This document shows, in pieces, positions 1 to 11,012 of a stretch of 64,000 nucleotides of DNA. The first letter of the stretch is position 1; every line of letters starts with the position of its first letter. A program made the position numbers and the translations under genes. The notes beneath the pieces were generated by a model. The model saw only the letters and a list, made by a program, of their open reading frames with translations, was not told where the DNA came from and searched no databases. Source of the DNA: Rhyacophila brunnea (Eukaryota; Arthropoda; Insecta; Trichoptera; Rhyacophilidae); NCBI GenBank assembly GCA_022495005.1, contig JAGYXB010001941.1, forward strand, positions 62,001 to 126,000. Direction: 5' to 3'.

Positions 1-1820
1 TACTTATACACAAGATTAAATTTGATAATAATGGAATTGTAATTATTTAAAATTATTACATTAAAATTTTATTGTTATCAAGTGTAAGGACATCATAACT
101 AAAAATTGGGTTAATTGATGAAAAAATGATAATTATAAATATTATGGTATTTCTTTACTTGTATAAGCATTTTTTTTATATTGAAAAAAGTCAGCATACG
201 TTGTCAGAAGATCAATCAAATCGTCGAAATCTACGCAAGAAATCCTGGCTGGTTTAAATATTGTGCAAATATATTTTGATCCAATTCCATTTTTACCCAT
301 TCCAAGATAATTGCGAAAGACGTGTGAGAATAATTACAAAGTTAAAATAATTGCAATAATTTCGTTACGAATTTCTTCTTCAAGTGTTGGAAAATACTCG
401 TGAAAACAGTGAAAATATTTATCTCGCACGTTAAAAATGTTTGCGTTTTTTGCTTGGACCTTTTGAAGCTAATTGCCCCACCAAACCATACCCGGTTTTA
501 ATCATGCGTATCAGGGGACACTACGCTTGGGAGCAGTAACCCAAGACTGGTGTAGCCATGAACTCAAGTGTGCATTATCTAGATTCACATGACTTTAGGT
601 ACTGTTAATAGTACCCATGGGAGAGAGAAGTACAATATATTATAAGCAAAATTTATCTTGGGCTGATAAAATCACTATTTTCAATAAATTATTCTTGACG
701 TAAATTATCTTAGATTTGGGTATACTAAGCGGGTGTCACCTTAGCGCTCGTGGTATTAGAGCGGAATGCAGAAACATTTGTCATAACTAAAATTTCCTTA
801 GCAGAAAACACTATGCAGAAACATTGTCCTTAGTTAAGATCATTTCTATTGAAAATAATACCATATTAAAAATTCTCTTTCCTATAGTTTAGGTTAATTA
901 TTTTATAATTGTTAAACGATGACAAAATATGACAACTGCATTTTATAAATGCAATAACTATAAATACATATTAATATTTAATTATAATACTCTTATGTTT
1001 CCGTTATAAGTCATTATACGTGATTCCACAGGCACCGCAAGATATTTTTTAACATGGTAACATTAGCGTCAAGTGTCATTCTATCATCTGGCATCTTGTA
1101 TTTCTGCGGGCTGGCGTATAGAATTAAAATAATATTCTGCAAGTACATGCCAAACGAATTAACAATATCAATATCCATATTAAGATACATTTTTAAATGA
1201 ATTTGAGTGTATGGACTGTTTTATAGACATGCGAATTTATTTTGACAGCAGCTGTCAGTGGTAAATGGTAATACAGAAGAGGGCGTGTTCATAACAAAAG
1301 TAGTCTATGGTTAAGGATTCCTTAACTCTATAGTCAGTATAGTCTTATAGTTAAGTCATGCTTTTCGGCGCGTTTCAGAGCGTTTGAAAGGTGAGAAATA
1401 TGTCTACACACAAAATAAGAATTATTGAAAATCCTGAAAACTACCAAAATAGCGGCCATGTCAAAAACAACTGTGATTTGCACACTCTCAACATCTAATA
1501 AATTTACTAGCAAATATACTTTAGAAAGCTCTAAAAATGCATACGCAACATCTGAATAAATTTTATTTTATACGTTCACAATGCTGAAACTAACTGCCGC
1601 ACAAACGCAAGAAACTACGCAAAACAAAAAGAAGGTGCAATTAATCTGACGTTTCACGTAAAATTTGCAGTTCAGCCGTTGGACTCGCGTTATCTTATTT
1701 GTTCAGTATTGAATATGCACATAATTTCAGAATGTTAAATGCTGCAAAGCGCGAGTATAATAATATCATCAACAATAGAAATACCAGGATAAACATCACC
1801 AACTTTACGTCATATTATCA
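1..1820. other. unassigned AT-rich intergenic DNA
   Basis: No coding region, RNA gene or element ends recognised. There is a short perfect palindrome (gttaaggattccttaac) near 1309 and a moderately GC-rich patch at 470-620 that matches nothing I know. Confidence 0.5.
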
Positions 1821-1821
1821 T

Positions 1822-1950
1822 CAGCGCTCGGAATGGAGCGGAACGCCCCGGAGCGCCGTTCCTGTTCGTAGGATTTCCAAGGATGGCGTTCCTGTTCGTT
1901 AAAATCTCGAAAATGGCGTACCGGTTCGTAAAATATCCGACGGACAGCGA
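1822..1950 (+). mobile_element. family A hAT MITE, broken copy (left end)
   Basis: Starts cagcgctcggaatggagcgg, a variant of the family A terminus CAGGGCTCGAAATGG. The 'cggagcgccgttcctgttcg' core follows, and the 'cgttcctgttcgt' motif then recurs (near 1857, 1887 and, degenerate, 1918), so the left part may be internally repeated. No matching right terminus is found. A 67-codon frame over it is a by-product of the repeat. Confidence 0.6.
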
Positions 1951-3184
1951 GTCGTCTATTAAAATCCTCAAGCGTCATACTTAATATTATTACATTCCGG
2001 GTTAGATTTAAAATTTATGAAAATGAATAGATAGGTACAAAGGTACAAAAACATAAATATTTTTTTTTATTAAAAAATAATTTTACTGGTTTAGAACCAC
2101 TGAATTTTCTATGACCCGTACATAATGTACTTAAGTTTTTTTGAAATAGTGATAAAGTAAGTGTAAGACAACGTATTTGAGAACTAACCTTTTTCAAGTT
2201 TGCTGTTTTCTGTCAACTGTTTTCAACGAATTTGGCCTTGAATGCACCAATAATAGACAGACCCTTTTGCGTCAATGGTGATAAAACAATAAAATTGTAT
2301 ACAAAGAAATGCACAAGGGCATGAATAGGATTTATTGCATTGTCGCATGTATGGGACAATAATGTATTTTGAAAAAAAAAAAGGTTTTTATGATTGTAAG
2401 GAAGGTTGGAAGCTATTTTACATTGGAATGTAGATTTACTGTAGTATTAATTTATAAAACGAGACACTTATTGTTTGCAAGTTCATACATATTATTTTAA
2501 TACAGTTAAGGTTAAGGTACATGCCTAAATATAGTGAACTAATAACGTAAAAGTTATAATGCACACTGCAACTTTTAAATTTTTAAATGAAACACATTAA
2601 ATACATATATTATCTTTACTGTATAAATGACTTAATTAATTTGTTAAATATTGCACAAAAATAACATAGTAAAAATAGTGTGAATAAAACTACGTGCCCT
2701 ACCTAAGTATCTACCGAGATAGGTATACTATATCTGTCCTACCGAGGGTTGAAATTCTTGAGCATGTTTATGATCAATACGGCAATTGTTTTTTGTAATG
2801 AAACTTTCAATTTTGTATCGAGACAACCATAATTGACCGAATAGTTCATTTATCATACTATTATGTTAGCGAAATTTACATAGGTTTGACGCGTTCATAG
2901 TTTTTGTATTTCATAATGCAATCGGGGTCGTTCATTGGTCGTTTATCAATATTAAGTTATATGCAGCCAATGATAAGCATTTTCATCAGAGGAAGCGACA
3001 AAATTAGACTCCTCATTTTTCCAAATTTAATCATTTTAAGTTGTGTTTTTTTGGTTTCCCATTACCTAACCCCCATGCTTTGCTCCTCTACACTAATTTA
3101 TTTTTTATATTTCTTACATTATTGATGAATTGGTGAAATTCAGCGGAAATACTTTGCAGTGAAAAACTAAGTAGGTACCGAGAG
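1951..3184. other. unassigned AT-rich DNA
   Basis: Many short frames, none with recognisable protein motifs; no terminal repeats seen. Confidence 0.5.
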
Positions 3185-3245
3185 AGATGGAATAAAATAA
3201 GGGAGGCCTTCGTCCAGCACTGGATCGACCAAGGTTGATGGATTG
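3185..3245 (+). mobile_element. LINE 3'-end relic
   Basis: Contains 'gggaggccttcgtccagcactggatcgacc' split by normal drift, followed by 'aaggttgatgga'. This is the same 3' terminus seen in the 41.3-kb LINE and in the 12.5-16 kb array. In an intact copy it encodes the C-terminal EAFIQQW/GLHPAVD-like end of the reverse transcriptase ORF. Only the last 60 bases remain. Confidence 0.6.
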
Positions 3246-4500
3246 GGTTCTAAATAATTATTATTGCATACATGAAAAAACCTAACAATTCCAGCTGCTT
3301 TGCTAAATTTTTAATTTTCCGAAAAACTTGTGCTCTGACATCGTTTAAAAACACTTTGTAGGTACTTAATAGCTTAAATTGTTTAATAATTTCTAAGGGG
3401 GTCAAATATTTCATATTAAATAGTAATGTCAATATAGTCATGCTTTTCCCTGTGACCAGAACTTACGTATTTGCTGTTTTACCTACCTACTCAACGTTAC
3501 GGAATCGCCAGATAATAATTATTTATCCTAATCTATTATAATATTTTACATTGAGTGACAAAAAAAAATAAATATCATTTCCTTTATTGTTTTAATTTTA
3601 TATGGATATTTTTCGGGTTGAATGAACTGTGTTTTTTATGGTTAAACTTATATAATAATACATTTAATAACTTAAATCAAATAATTCCATAATTAATATA
3701 AATACATATTCGTGAACATCGTATGCATATTAAAAAAATTGTATTGTTTAACGTACAATACCAAATAAAAATATTTAAATAAATCAATCAGAATCCAACG
3801 GGATAAATATATGAAAAATTTCCCTGTATATAACAATTTCTATAACATTGGAAACCTATTAGAATAAATTATCCTATATGTCCACATGATGTAAATATTT
3901 TTTTTCTAATAATATGTACCTACACTTCTGAGGTTGTTTAAAATGATTCATATTTAATAAATAATGCTACATTTGTAAATCTTGCGTATTACATACTTTT
4001 TTAATTAATTTATTAAAAACCATGCCCTTGCTTTTTCGTATACGATGGATTTTAATTTGATTAAAAATAGTTTATCATAATCAAAATATTTCGAATTTAC
4101 GAAAAATCAGAGCTTTGAAAAAAGCGGCATGTATTTTGTTTAAACCGAAGTATCTTCACTCATATTTCTATCCACTCTTAGTTGCATATTTTTATTCAAA
4201 TACTAACGAAACCAATGGGAAATTGTGATTAGTTTGTCTAGTATTTCATGTATTTTAATAATATTTCCCACTCCAATTAGATTCATATACGTTTAGTTAT
4301 TTATATTTGTATAATTATTAATGTATTTTTTAGAAACGATTTCGTAAACTAAAATGACTATATTTGTATGTTACCACTAATTGTTATAGCCGATAGCGTA
4401 TTGGGCGAAGATGATGATGAAAAAAGTACATCATGTAAAACTAAAAGATATTTTTATGTTACAGATATTATTATATCTAATATCACACATTTTTGGAATA
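3246..4500. other. unassigned AT-rich DNA
   Basis: Very AT-rich; nothing recognised. Confidence 0.5.
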
Positions 4501-4502
4501 TA

Positions 4503-4544
4503 GTCGAGCGTTCCTGTTCGTGAAATTTTCCATTTCAAGCACTG
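4503..4544 (+). mobile_element. family A hAT MITE, right-end fragment
   Basis: Matches the last 42 bases of family A: 'tcgagcg', 'ttcctgttcgtgaaatttt', then 'ccatttcaagcactg' as a decayed TIR. The rest of the element is absent. Confidence 0.65.
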
Positions 4545-6004
4545 ATTATCATACATGCGGTATGTTCCCATTGCAAGATTTAGCTCGTCCAGACTGCGGC
4601 AGCGATATTTGTGTTCATCAAAAATACTGACTCTAAGGCGTAAAACCCACTTAACGCAGCAAGTGGGGCTCTCGCGCAAAATTTCACAAGTGGCGCGTAA
4701 ATCATCGAAAATACAACGTACTTAATCAAATACGCCAGCGCACACTAGATTTGACGACGCATTGTGCCCGCCTGCCCCATGAGTCATCGTTTTTTAGGTT
4801 CTCAGCGATACGAATTAACGAAAATACAACGTAGTCCATTCATTGAACACGGCTAGCAAAATCACGCTCCTGGCAGCGTCGTCGATAGACGGGCGAGAAG
4901 CCATTATTTAATAACAGTGAACTCTTTGTTTAGTTATTGCGTGTCCGATATTTCGCTGGTATAATAATGTCATCGTGAATATTAATTACAAGCCCTGAGA
5001 AATTTAATAATATTTTTATTGCTTTGTTATGTGAGACGCTGATAATAATAATTATGTTGTGCTTCTTGAGCCCCTTATTACATAGGTGAAGGGTAATGCG
5101 CGGGTGGGAGGGTGCCTACTTCGTAGAGAGCGCACCGAGCGCCACGTTGGTGGGCTTTATGCCTAAGGGACTGCGCAAAACACGTTCATCGTGCATGCCA
5201 TGAATTATGCAAGTCACGCTCGGCTCGCCTAATGCTCGCAGGTAGCACTGAATATTTTAATTTACTATTCCCTTTGGCTATAATAATTTATACATTATGT
5301 GTCGAGACTTTACTGGTTAATATAATTATTTTGATTTTTTGTATATTTTATTTGTATTTATAATACCTAATGTATGTACCTCACTGATTCAATAAAATAA
5401 TTAAAAGTATATATTATTTTCGTTAAAACTGCCCGCAACTATTTTTTTAAACTCAGCTATTATTTTTGTAATCCCTTCATGCCTAGAAGCTACTAACTTT
5501 TTACAATCCCTTGGTCCTAAGCTCCAAGAATAAATTATTTTTCGCTACGTATTTTAAAAACAATACCTTTTTTTCATTAAAAATGTGGTAAATAGGTACC
5601 TAGTGACATTTAGCCAATATTTTTAATTGCTACTACGGCTAAGCTGCCGCTTTGATTAAAGGTTCCAATTTATTTTTGTGACAATGGATATTGTCATATT
5701 GGTAGCTACAATTTCAAATAATTAAAAACAAAACCCAAATTTCTTAATTTAAAACCGCGAACTTCGTTTGTTTTTTCCCTCCCTTTTTTGAAATCCGTTA
5801 TTATTATTTTTGTTTTGTCTCTTCACAAAAACAAGGTTTTTTAATCAGTTCCTTGACGAGCACAATCACACCGTAAGTCTCGGTAGACATTTATATAAAA
5901 TAATATTATTTAGGTTAGAGTGCTTAGACTTATCTCCTGCCGGTCTCATATTACTTAATTTACACATAAAATCATGGGTATCTTATTTTGGCCGTAAATC
6001 ACTG
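4545..6004. other. unassigned DNA with a GC-rich patch
   Basis: Mostly AT-rich. Positions 5090-5250 are clearly richer in GC and CpG than their surroundings ('gagcgcaccgagcgccacg'). No ORF, tRNA or TIR explains it. Confidence 0.45.
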
Positions 6005-6690
6005 GAGACATAAATATAGTGCACACTAAACTTTATCATTCATACGTATTTCCTTCATACTAACTAAAACTAACTAAGACTACAAATTGCCGATAGGATC
6101 GGTTAGTTTTTAAAATTCAATTAAACCCTGCTTAAACCAAGCTATAACATAATATAATAGGCAAAAAAAAAATTGTCTATCTATAAAATAGCTAAATTTA
6201 CAATTAAAATTATCACATTAAAAATTTTTGATGTATTATAGGTAGAATAATATTTTTTATCTATTATGGTTTGAACATACATAATTCTGAAAACACTCTG
6301 ACTGAGAAAATATAGCCAATAGAAAAAATCTATTTCAGAAAAAGTAAGACACCCGGCCTCACCAGGCAGGATCGAACCTGCGTCTCTTGGGTTTCGCGCC
6401 CTGTGCATTACCACTATGCTACGAATGACATGATTAATTGCGACAAATTTTAACTATTGGCCTTATTAATACCTGCTCACAAGCGCTCTCTAAATTTTTA
6501 TATTTTTTCAGAATTATGTATGTTCAATAATTAGAATGGTACCTATATACTTAAATCTTGTGAATATTTCGTTGAATAAAATAAATAGTTTATTATGGTT
6601 TGGTTTTGGCAGTGGTCACCATCGGCAATTCGGCAACGAAAGCAATTAAGTATGACTGACAAAGTGTGCACTATTTACACTACCACTGCC
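6005..6690. mobile_element. family B hAT-like MITE, diverged, interrupted by SINE
   Basis: Left part 6010-6275 carries the family B body (cataaatatagtgcacac, 'catacgtattt', 'caattaaaccctgcttaaacc'). Right part 6590-6690 carries the opposite arm ('ttatggtttggttttgg', 'gtatgactgacaaagtgtg', 'cactatttacac'). The outermost TIR is eroded on both sides. The 6276-6590 interior differs from the other copies because a tRNA-headed SINE sits there. Confidence 0.6.
6290..6430 (-). mobile_element. tRNA-derived SINE (type 2)
   Basis: On the minus strand the head reads as a tRNA: an A-box-like 'tagcatagtggtaatgc' and a B box 'ggttcgatcctg' about 35 bases later, followed by 'aggccgggtgtcttac' and the body 'attttttctattggctatat'. 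The same body, without the head, recurs around 36240-36335. This explains why the stretch looks like a tRNA: the acceptor stem does not pair and there is a SINE body downstream. The nearby 77-codon minus frame is not a gene. Confidence 0.65.
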
Positions 6691-6817
6691 GTAGACACTA
6701 CCATTATTGTAGTTAATTTTGTCGATACTTCCCTTTATTATATTTTTACAGATTTTTCGTCGCCTTGGATTATTTGCTAATGTTTGTAGAAAGCGTCATA
6801 ATCCGGATTACTTAATC

Positions 6818-7625
6818 CAGCGATTTCCAAACTGGGAGGCACGGAGTGTTGCAAAGGGGGGCGCGAAAAGTTTCACAAAATTAATGTAGACACAGATTTG
6901 CAGTTTGCAAATGCTTATTTTATAAAACGGCCGCTAGATACAAACTACATAAAACAGTCTTATAAAAGGTTGTTTGCAAACATGTCTCAAAATATAAAGA
7001 CTAATTTTATAATACCTCACTTCTATAGTATATTGTGAAGCTGGCTATCTCGTGAAAAAATTAAATAAAAGGGTGGAATAATCATAATGTTGAAATTTGA
7101 GGCAAATTTGTTTAGGAACGATAATTTTGTAGTTAAACTTGTCTATTTGGTTTAAATAAAAAAAATGAGTGAATAAATCAATGCAATGATTACTAATGCA
7201 TTCACTGATTTAAAAAGACGAAGTGAAGGCATTCATAAAATATTGGAGCTTTGGAAATCAAAATTACAAAAAAATAAGTTCGCCATGTTTCCACTTTTAA
7301 ATAATTTGTGCGACAGATACATTGAAACAAACAAAAATCTATTTACTGAGTTCTTGGTTAGTTTGCTAATGCACTTTTCACGATATTTTATTAATAGTAA
7401 CTACTTTGTTTTGAAGCTATTAAATATTTTAAATATGTGGTAAAGCGTTGCAATTTGATGTGATAGGTACCTATATGATGATTGATATACTTAAATGATA
7501 ATTTTTAATATATGATGATATTATTTAAAAATATGTCTATTATTTAATGAAATAAAGGGGGGGAGACGCAAAGATTAGATTTTTTTAAAAGGGAGGCGTA
7601 GTAACAAAAAGTTTGGAAACCACCG
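6818..7625 (+). mobile_element. hAT transposon, deletion derivative
   Basis: Termini are CAGCGATTTCCAAACTGGGAGGC on the left and the inverse gtttggaaaccaccg on the right. They are flanked by ACTTAATC (6810-6817) and ACTCAATC (7626-7633), an 8-bp TSD with one difference. The 'CAGYGRTTTCCAAAC' terminus and 8-bp TSD are those of the hAT superfamily (Charlie-like group). At 808 bp it is far shorter than an autonomous hAT (usually over 2.5 kb). It keeps one internal transposase fragment (7186-7443) and is surely non-autonomous. Confidence 0.85.
7186..7443 (+). pseudogene. hAT transposase internal fragment
   Basis: An 85-codon open frame inside the hAT element. Residues 20-75 show the layout of the central hAT transposase region of ZBED5/FAM200-like families: LELWKSKLQKNKFAMFPLL, then a spacer, then FLVSLLMHFSRYF, resembling 'L..W...L...N..MFP' followed by 'F...L..HF..YF'. 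The catalytic DDE residues and the C-terminal dimerisation domain are absent, so it cannot be active. The ATG is only the first in frame; the true protein would start far upstream in an intact element. The family assignment rests on motif recognition, not alignment. Confidence 0.6.
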
Positions 7626-7867
7626 ACTCAATCAGTGAAACAAAAGAAGAACTCCACCCAACATATAACATAGTAGGTAGTTTATAGAATGTAAACTATG
7701 GAGATGAGGCAGGCCAGGTTGCAGTCGCCTGCAGTATCCATTACTTTTAGCCGTGCACTCTTATATCTCATCGTTTCTGACAATTTCACTGATTTATTAC
7801 CTAAAGATTATATAGGCTTTCAACTGAAATGAAATAATCACATACCTACTGATTTCACATTATCTAA

Positions 7868-8595
7868 TTATTTATTTATTTAAGAATACAAAACATTGTG
7901 GACATAACAAATCTAAATTCAAGACGTACACAACATGAGATTTACATTATAATTCAAACATTACCCTCACAAGAGAGAAGAAAATATAGAAAAAAAATAT
8001 ATATAATAACAATAATAATAACAAAAAAAAAATAATCAAAACATACTTAAGTACAATTTAATACAGAAAAATATAATTATTGAAAACGAAAATCATACAA
8101 TTTTATACAGAAAAATACAGTTTCAAAAACAAAATGCAAAGTACATCATTGCAAATGTCTATGTCTTTAGGGAGCGCATTTACTAATCTTGCACCCCTCG
8201 CTAATGTTGACTGATAGGCTTGACACGAGGAAACGGTTCCAATCCAGAATAAATCATGGCTGCGACCACGTAGGTAATTGACAGGCGCATGGAAATTCAA
8301 ATTCATTAGGACACCAGGATTGGAAACCATCCCTCGCGATAACAAGCAAAAGTGTTTCAACGGCAGAAGAGACCGACGAGATTCAAGAGAGTGAAAAGTA
8401 AGCATGCCTTGTAGAAAGGCAGTCGGAAAATAATCATCTGACGAATTATCGAAAGGAAAGTAGTTAAATGTTTTAAAATAAAGACATCGAAGAAATTTCT
8501 TCTGGACGTGTTCTAAAATAAGCTTATAGGAAACCTCATAAGGACACCAGATAATCGACCCAATTATCTTTATATAGTATTAGTATAAATAGAAT
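7868..8595 (-). mobile_element. jockey/CR1-type LINE, 5'-truncated 3' end
   Basis: Minus-strand translation from about 8590 to 8103 follows the C-terminal part of a jockey/CR1-clade reverse transcriptase. 'HVQKKFLRCLYFK' matches the 'RVQKRFLRY' signature. 'LTFHSLESRRSLLPLKHFC' matches the 'LESRR...LFLYK' signature, and is followed by a 'NLNFHAPVNYLRGRS'-like segment. The ORF stops at 8103. A 3' UTR-like tail runs to about 7868 ('gtccacaatgttttgtattc', 'ttaaataaataaat'). Only the C-terminal fragment remains; the RT catalytic and endonuclease domains are missing. The plus-strand 3' half of a related element lies at 57760-58490. Confidence 0.75.
8103..8405 (-). pseudogene. LINE ORF2 C-terminal fragment
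   Basis: The 100-codon open part of the LINE at 7868-8595. It begins inside the ORF at the LTFHSLESRRSLL motif. The C-terminal 'RGARLVNALPKDIDIC' corresponds to the conserved 'R..RLYN.....D.F' end of jockey-clade proteins. The ATG is internal, so this is a remnant rather than a gene with its own start. Confidence 0.7.
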
Positions 8596-9024
8596 TGATT
8601 GTAGCCAAAGAAGCAAATAATATATATTTTTTTAAACTTGGGTTGTAATATCGTCCTGAGCTGAGTTTGTAATTATGACGTCTTTCTGGCGGCAGTGGCG
8701 GCGAGAATTTTTTGATTACGTAGAAAAATTAATTCCTCTCGCGGTGCTCCAGGAAGAAAGGGTGGGGGGCTTAGCATATTATCAGTGGCGCTGTGAAACA
8801 GTAGCGGCTGGTGGGATATTCACAAAGTCCATTCGACATAAAATTTACCTAGGTATTTTTCACCACATTTCAATTTTAAGTTATTTCATAATAATCTCGT
8901 CAACCATTCCTGATCCACCACAGGATGAAGGCCACGCTATGCAGTCTCCAATCTTCTTAGACACAAACTTCGGCTAATTTTAATTATCTCACCGATCAAG
9001 AGATCACGCTTTAGGCATTTTAAC
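8596..9024. other. mostly unassigned, with LINE 3' tail relic on minus strand
   Basis: At 8905-8950 the minus strand reads 'gcgtggccttcatcctgtgg' then 'tggatcaggaatggttgacg', the familiar LINE 3' terminus. The 100-codon plus frame at 8675-8977 crosses this relic antisense and is not a gene. The start of that frame (8675-8860) matches nothing I know. Confidence 0.5.
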
Positions 9025-9032
9025 ATATTTTC

Positions 9033-9223
9033 CAGGGCTTGAAATGGACCGGAACGCTGTTCCGGTTCATAAAATCCACAAAATTATCGCTCCGTCTCGT
9101 GGAAATATTAATTTGACCGTCTGAGCTAGATATTTCATATAATAAAAAAAACACTTATTATTATGATATTTTCGTAAAATTATCGAGCGCTCCGGTTCGT
9201 AAAATTTTCCATTTCGAGCGCTG
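9033..9223 (+). mobile_element. family A hAT MITE, 191 bp
   Basis: Begins CAGGGCTTGAAATGGACCGG and ends CCATTTCGAGCGCTG, an imperfect TIR of 15 bases. The flanks are ATATTTTC (9025-9032) and ATATTTTG (9224-9231), an 8-bp TSD with one mismatch, as expected for hAT. There is no coding capacity. The subterminal 'atcgctccgtctcgtgg' and 'tcgagcgctccggttcg' recur in the other copies. Confidence 0.88.
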
Positions 9224-9231
9224 ATATTTTG

Positions 9232-9599
9232 GGTATCGCTGGAGAGTCGATCCTTGGCCAATGTAGCATGCGCATCTCCGTTTAGAGGTAAGTATTTTAT
9301 ACACTATTTTGTCCAACACCTTTGTTTGCTCCTTGCCCACTTACCTATTCCCTTTTCGGCAATCCACTACCATTCATTTCATCATTTCGGTGCTATCTAT
9401 TACAACGCAAACTCTGTTCCTCCCTTATCTGTTAATTTCTTTAATTTATGCATAATAATGAAGAGTTTATATAACATATCACACGATTTGCGAACGTTTT
9501 TATAGGTAGGTTAAAAAATTCAATTGACGTCACCAATCACAAATAGATGTGGATTTAAGGACGTGGATACCCGATGAATTGACTGATTTTGATTCCAAT
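9232..9599. other. unassigned
   Basis: No element ends or coding motifs. One CRE-like tgacgtca lies near 9525, without promoter context. Confidence 0.4.
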
Positions 9600-9790
9600 G
9601 ATATTTGTGTAGTGAAATTGTAGTGTGTTACTGTAATATAAATGAAACAATCACAACAATCCAGGCTTTGAGAAAATCACACAAATATATTATGACTATA
9701 CCGGGAATCGAACCTGTAGCCCCCAAATGAAAGGTCAGCGCTTTACACATTTCTAGAGTGCTACTTTGAATGTAGCCGAATGTCACTGCG
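9600..9790 (-). mobile_element. tRNA-derived SINE (type 1)
   Basis: The minus strand has an A-box-like stretch, then 'ctgacctttcatttggggg', an intact B box 'ggttcgattcccgg', and the body 'tgtgattttctcaaagcctgg', 'tgtgattgttt' and 'atcattgg'. The same body occurs at 31460 and 51600. The B box is best preserved here. The 62-codon minus frame over it is not a gene. Confidence 0.75.
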
Positions 9791-10021
9791 TTCAACGCAA
9801 CTGATGCGTTGCCCATCAGATAGCCATTATATTTAATTAGCGTGTTATTTAAATGTGGTAATTAAACATTAATTAAAAGGTCCGCAGCGAATGGGTTTTA
9901 ATGAGAAATCATTGAATCTTTACAATTTTATGCGTTTTGAGAACAAGCTGCGAGAATTTTAATGAGCATACATTGCATTGATATGGATTTTTACCAGTAT
10001 GTATCATTCAATTTGAAAAAA

Positions 10022-10474
10022 AATAATTACAAGATAAAAATAACTTTTTTATATACGTTTTTTATGTAATTTTCTGTTGAATCATATAAACTTGACTTGA
10101 CTAGCTTAAACGATCAAAAAAATTTTTACTTGATAGAAATACTGAATAATGAAATGGCATTTTATATTGATTTCGATAGTAACGCACGTATATATTATAT
10201 ATTATTTAATAATTTAGTTGCTAGGACCCCCTAGCAATCAATAACGGTATCGAAATAACTTTTCATACAAAACAGAATTAACTAAAAATGAATTCAATTC
10301 TACTTAAAGATGGCTAAAAGTATTAAAAAAATGTATTGGCATCGTGTTCTGATATATTCTAAAAGTTTCAAATGTCTAGCTAGTCGGGAAGTTAGTTAAA
10401 GATCGATTGCAAGATTTGTACCGGACAAACAACCACCGGACAAATAAGAATACGACCTAAGAAAAACGCTGTAA
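10022..10474 (+). repeat. family C interspersed repeat, copy 1
   Basis: A roughly 450-bp unit shared nearly end to end with 37486-37933 and (inverted) 45719-46177. It runs from 'aataattacaagataaaa' to 'aagaatacgacctaagaaaa'. Copy 2 shows short inverted termini ttacaacgttttt / aaaaacgttgtaa near its ends, which are eroded here. The shared sequence extends about 35 bases beyond the left one. There is no coding capacity. The class is unknown; it could be a MITE or the body of a larger element. Confidence 0.7.
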
Positions 10475-10940
10475 TAATAAAATACATTATTTTCGGGCGA
10501 TATGTTTCAGATTTAAATAGGTATACTTACTTTATAAGGGAAACATAGTGATATATAAATACTAAATAATATCTTCGATTTTTTTACTTAGCAAAGTCCT
10601 CCAAAACGTTTTTAATTTCTATATAAGTAGCAGCATATTTTTCAAAGGTAAAGTTTAATAAAATTTTACGTTTTTGTAAATATTTATCGGGACCAAGGCC
10701 TGAACAAAAACGATGCATGAGTGCGAGTGAGAAAGTATTCGGCACCCTTATAATCTCTGCGAAACGCGCTAGAGTAAGATAAAAGGTCTACATATTTTTA
10801 AGTTGGTCTCCAAAAATATCGCCGGTAAATCGTGCTGAATCGCTTCACGTAGCGTGTTGTTCGTGTTGCTAAATTTGCTATTTTTTGTGTTAAACATAAA
10901 GTCAGTGGTAAATATTTTTAGTTAATTAAGTAGGAAAGGT
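10475..10940. other. unassigned, upstream of THAP-like relic
   Basis: AT-rich except for 10690-10860, which is richer in CpG ('gaaacgcgctagagtaag', 'gaatcgcttcacgtagcgtg'). It could be a remnant 5' flank of the THAP-like exon that follows; nothing more can be said. Confidence 0.35.
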
Positions 10941-10944
10941 GGTT

Positions 10945-11009
10945 CTGCATGTTGTATTAAAATATGGTGGCCGTACTGATAAGCAAGAAGATGGTATTAC
11001 GTTTCATAG
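10945..11009 (+). pseudogene. possible THAP-domain first-exon relic
   Basis: In one frame, 10951-11009 reads VLKYGGRTDKQEDGITFH and then runs into 'ag|gtaagt', a good splice donor at 11010. THAP zinc fingers begin with a C2 motif, a 'Y/F-G-C-x-N/R' segment and a 'S/T-F-H-x-F-P' motif, and many THAP genes have an intron close after the FH. The fit in order and spacing is good. However, the first cysteines are missing (YGG in place of YGC), no in-frame ATG is convincing, and no second exon was found. If real, it is a decayed THAP gene or the 5' end of a THAP-bearing transposase (P-element group). Confidence 0.35.
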
Positions 11010-11012
11010 GTA

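Noticed and set aside
6350..6425. tRNA gene on the minus strand
   Set aside because: Same reasoning: a tRNA-like SINE head with a body repeated at 36.3 kb.
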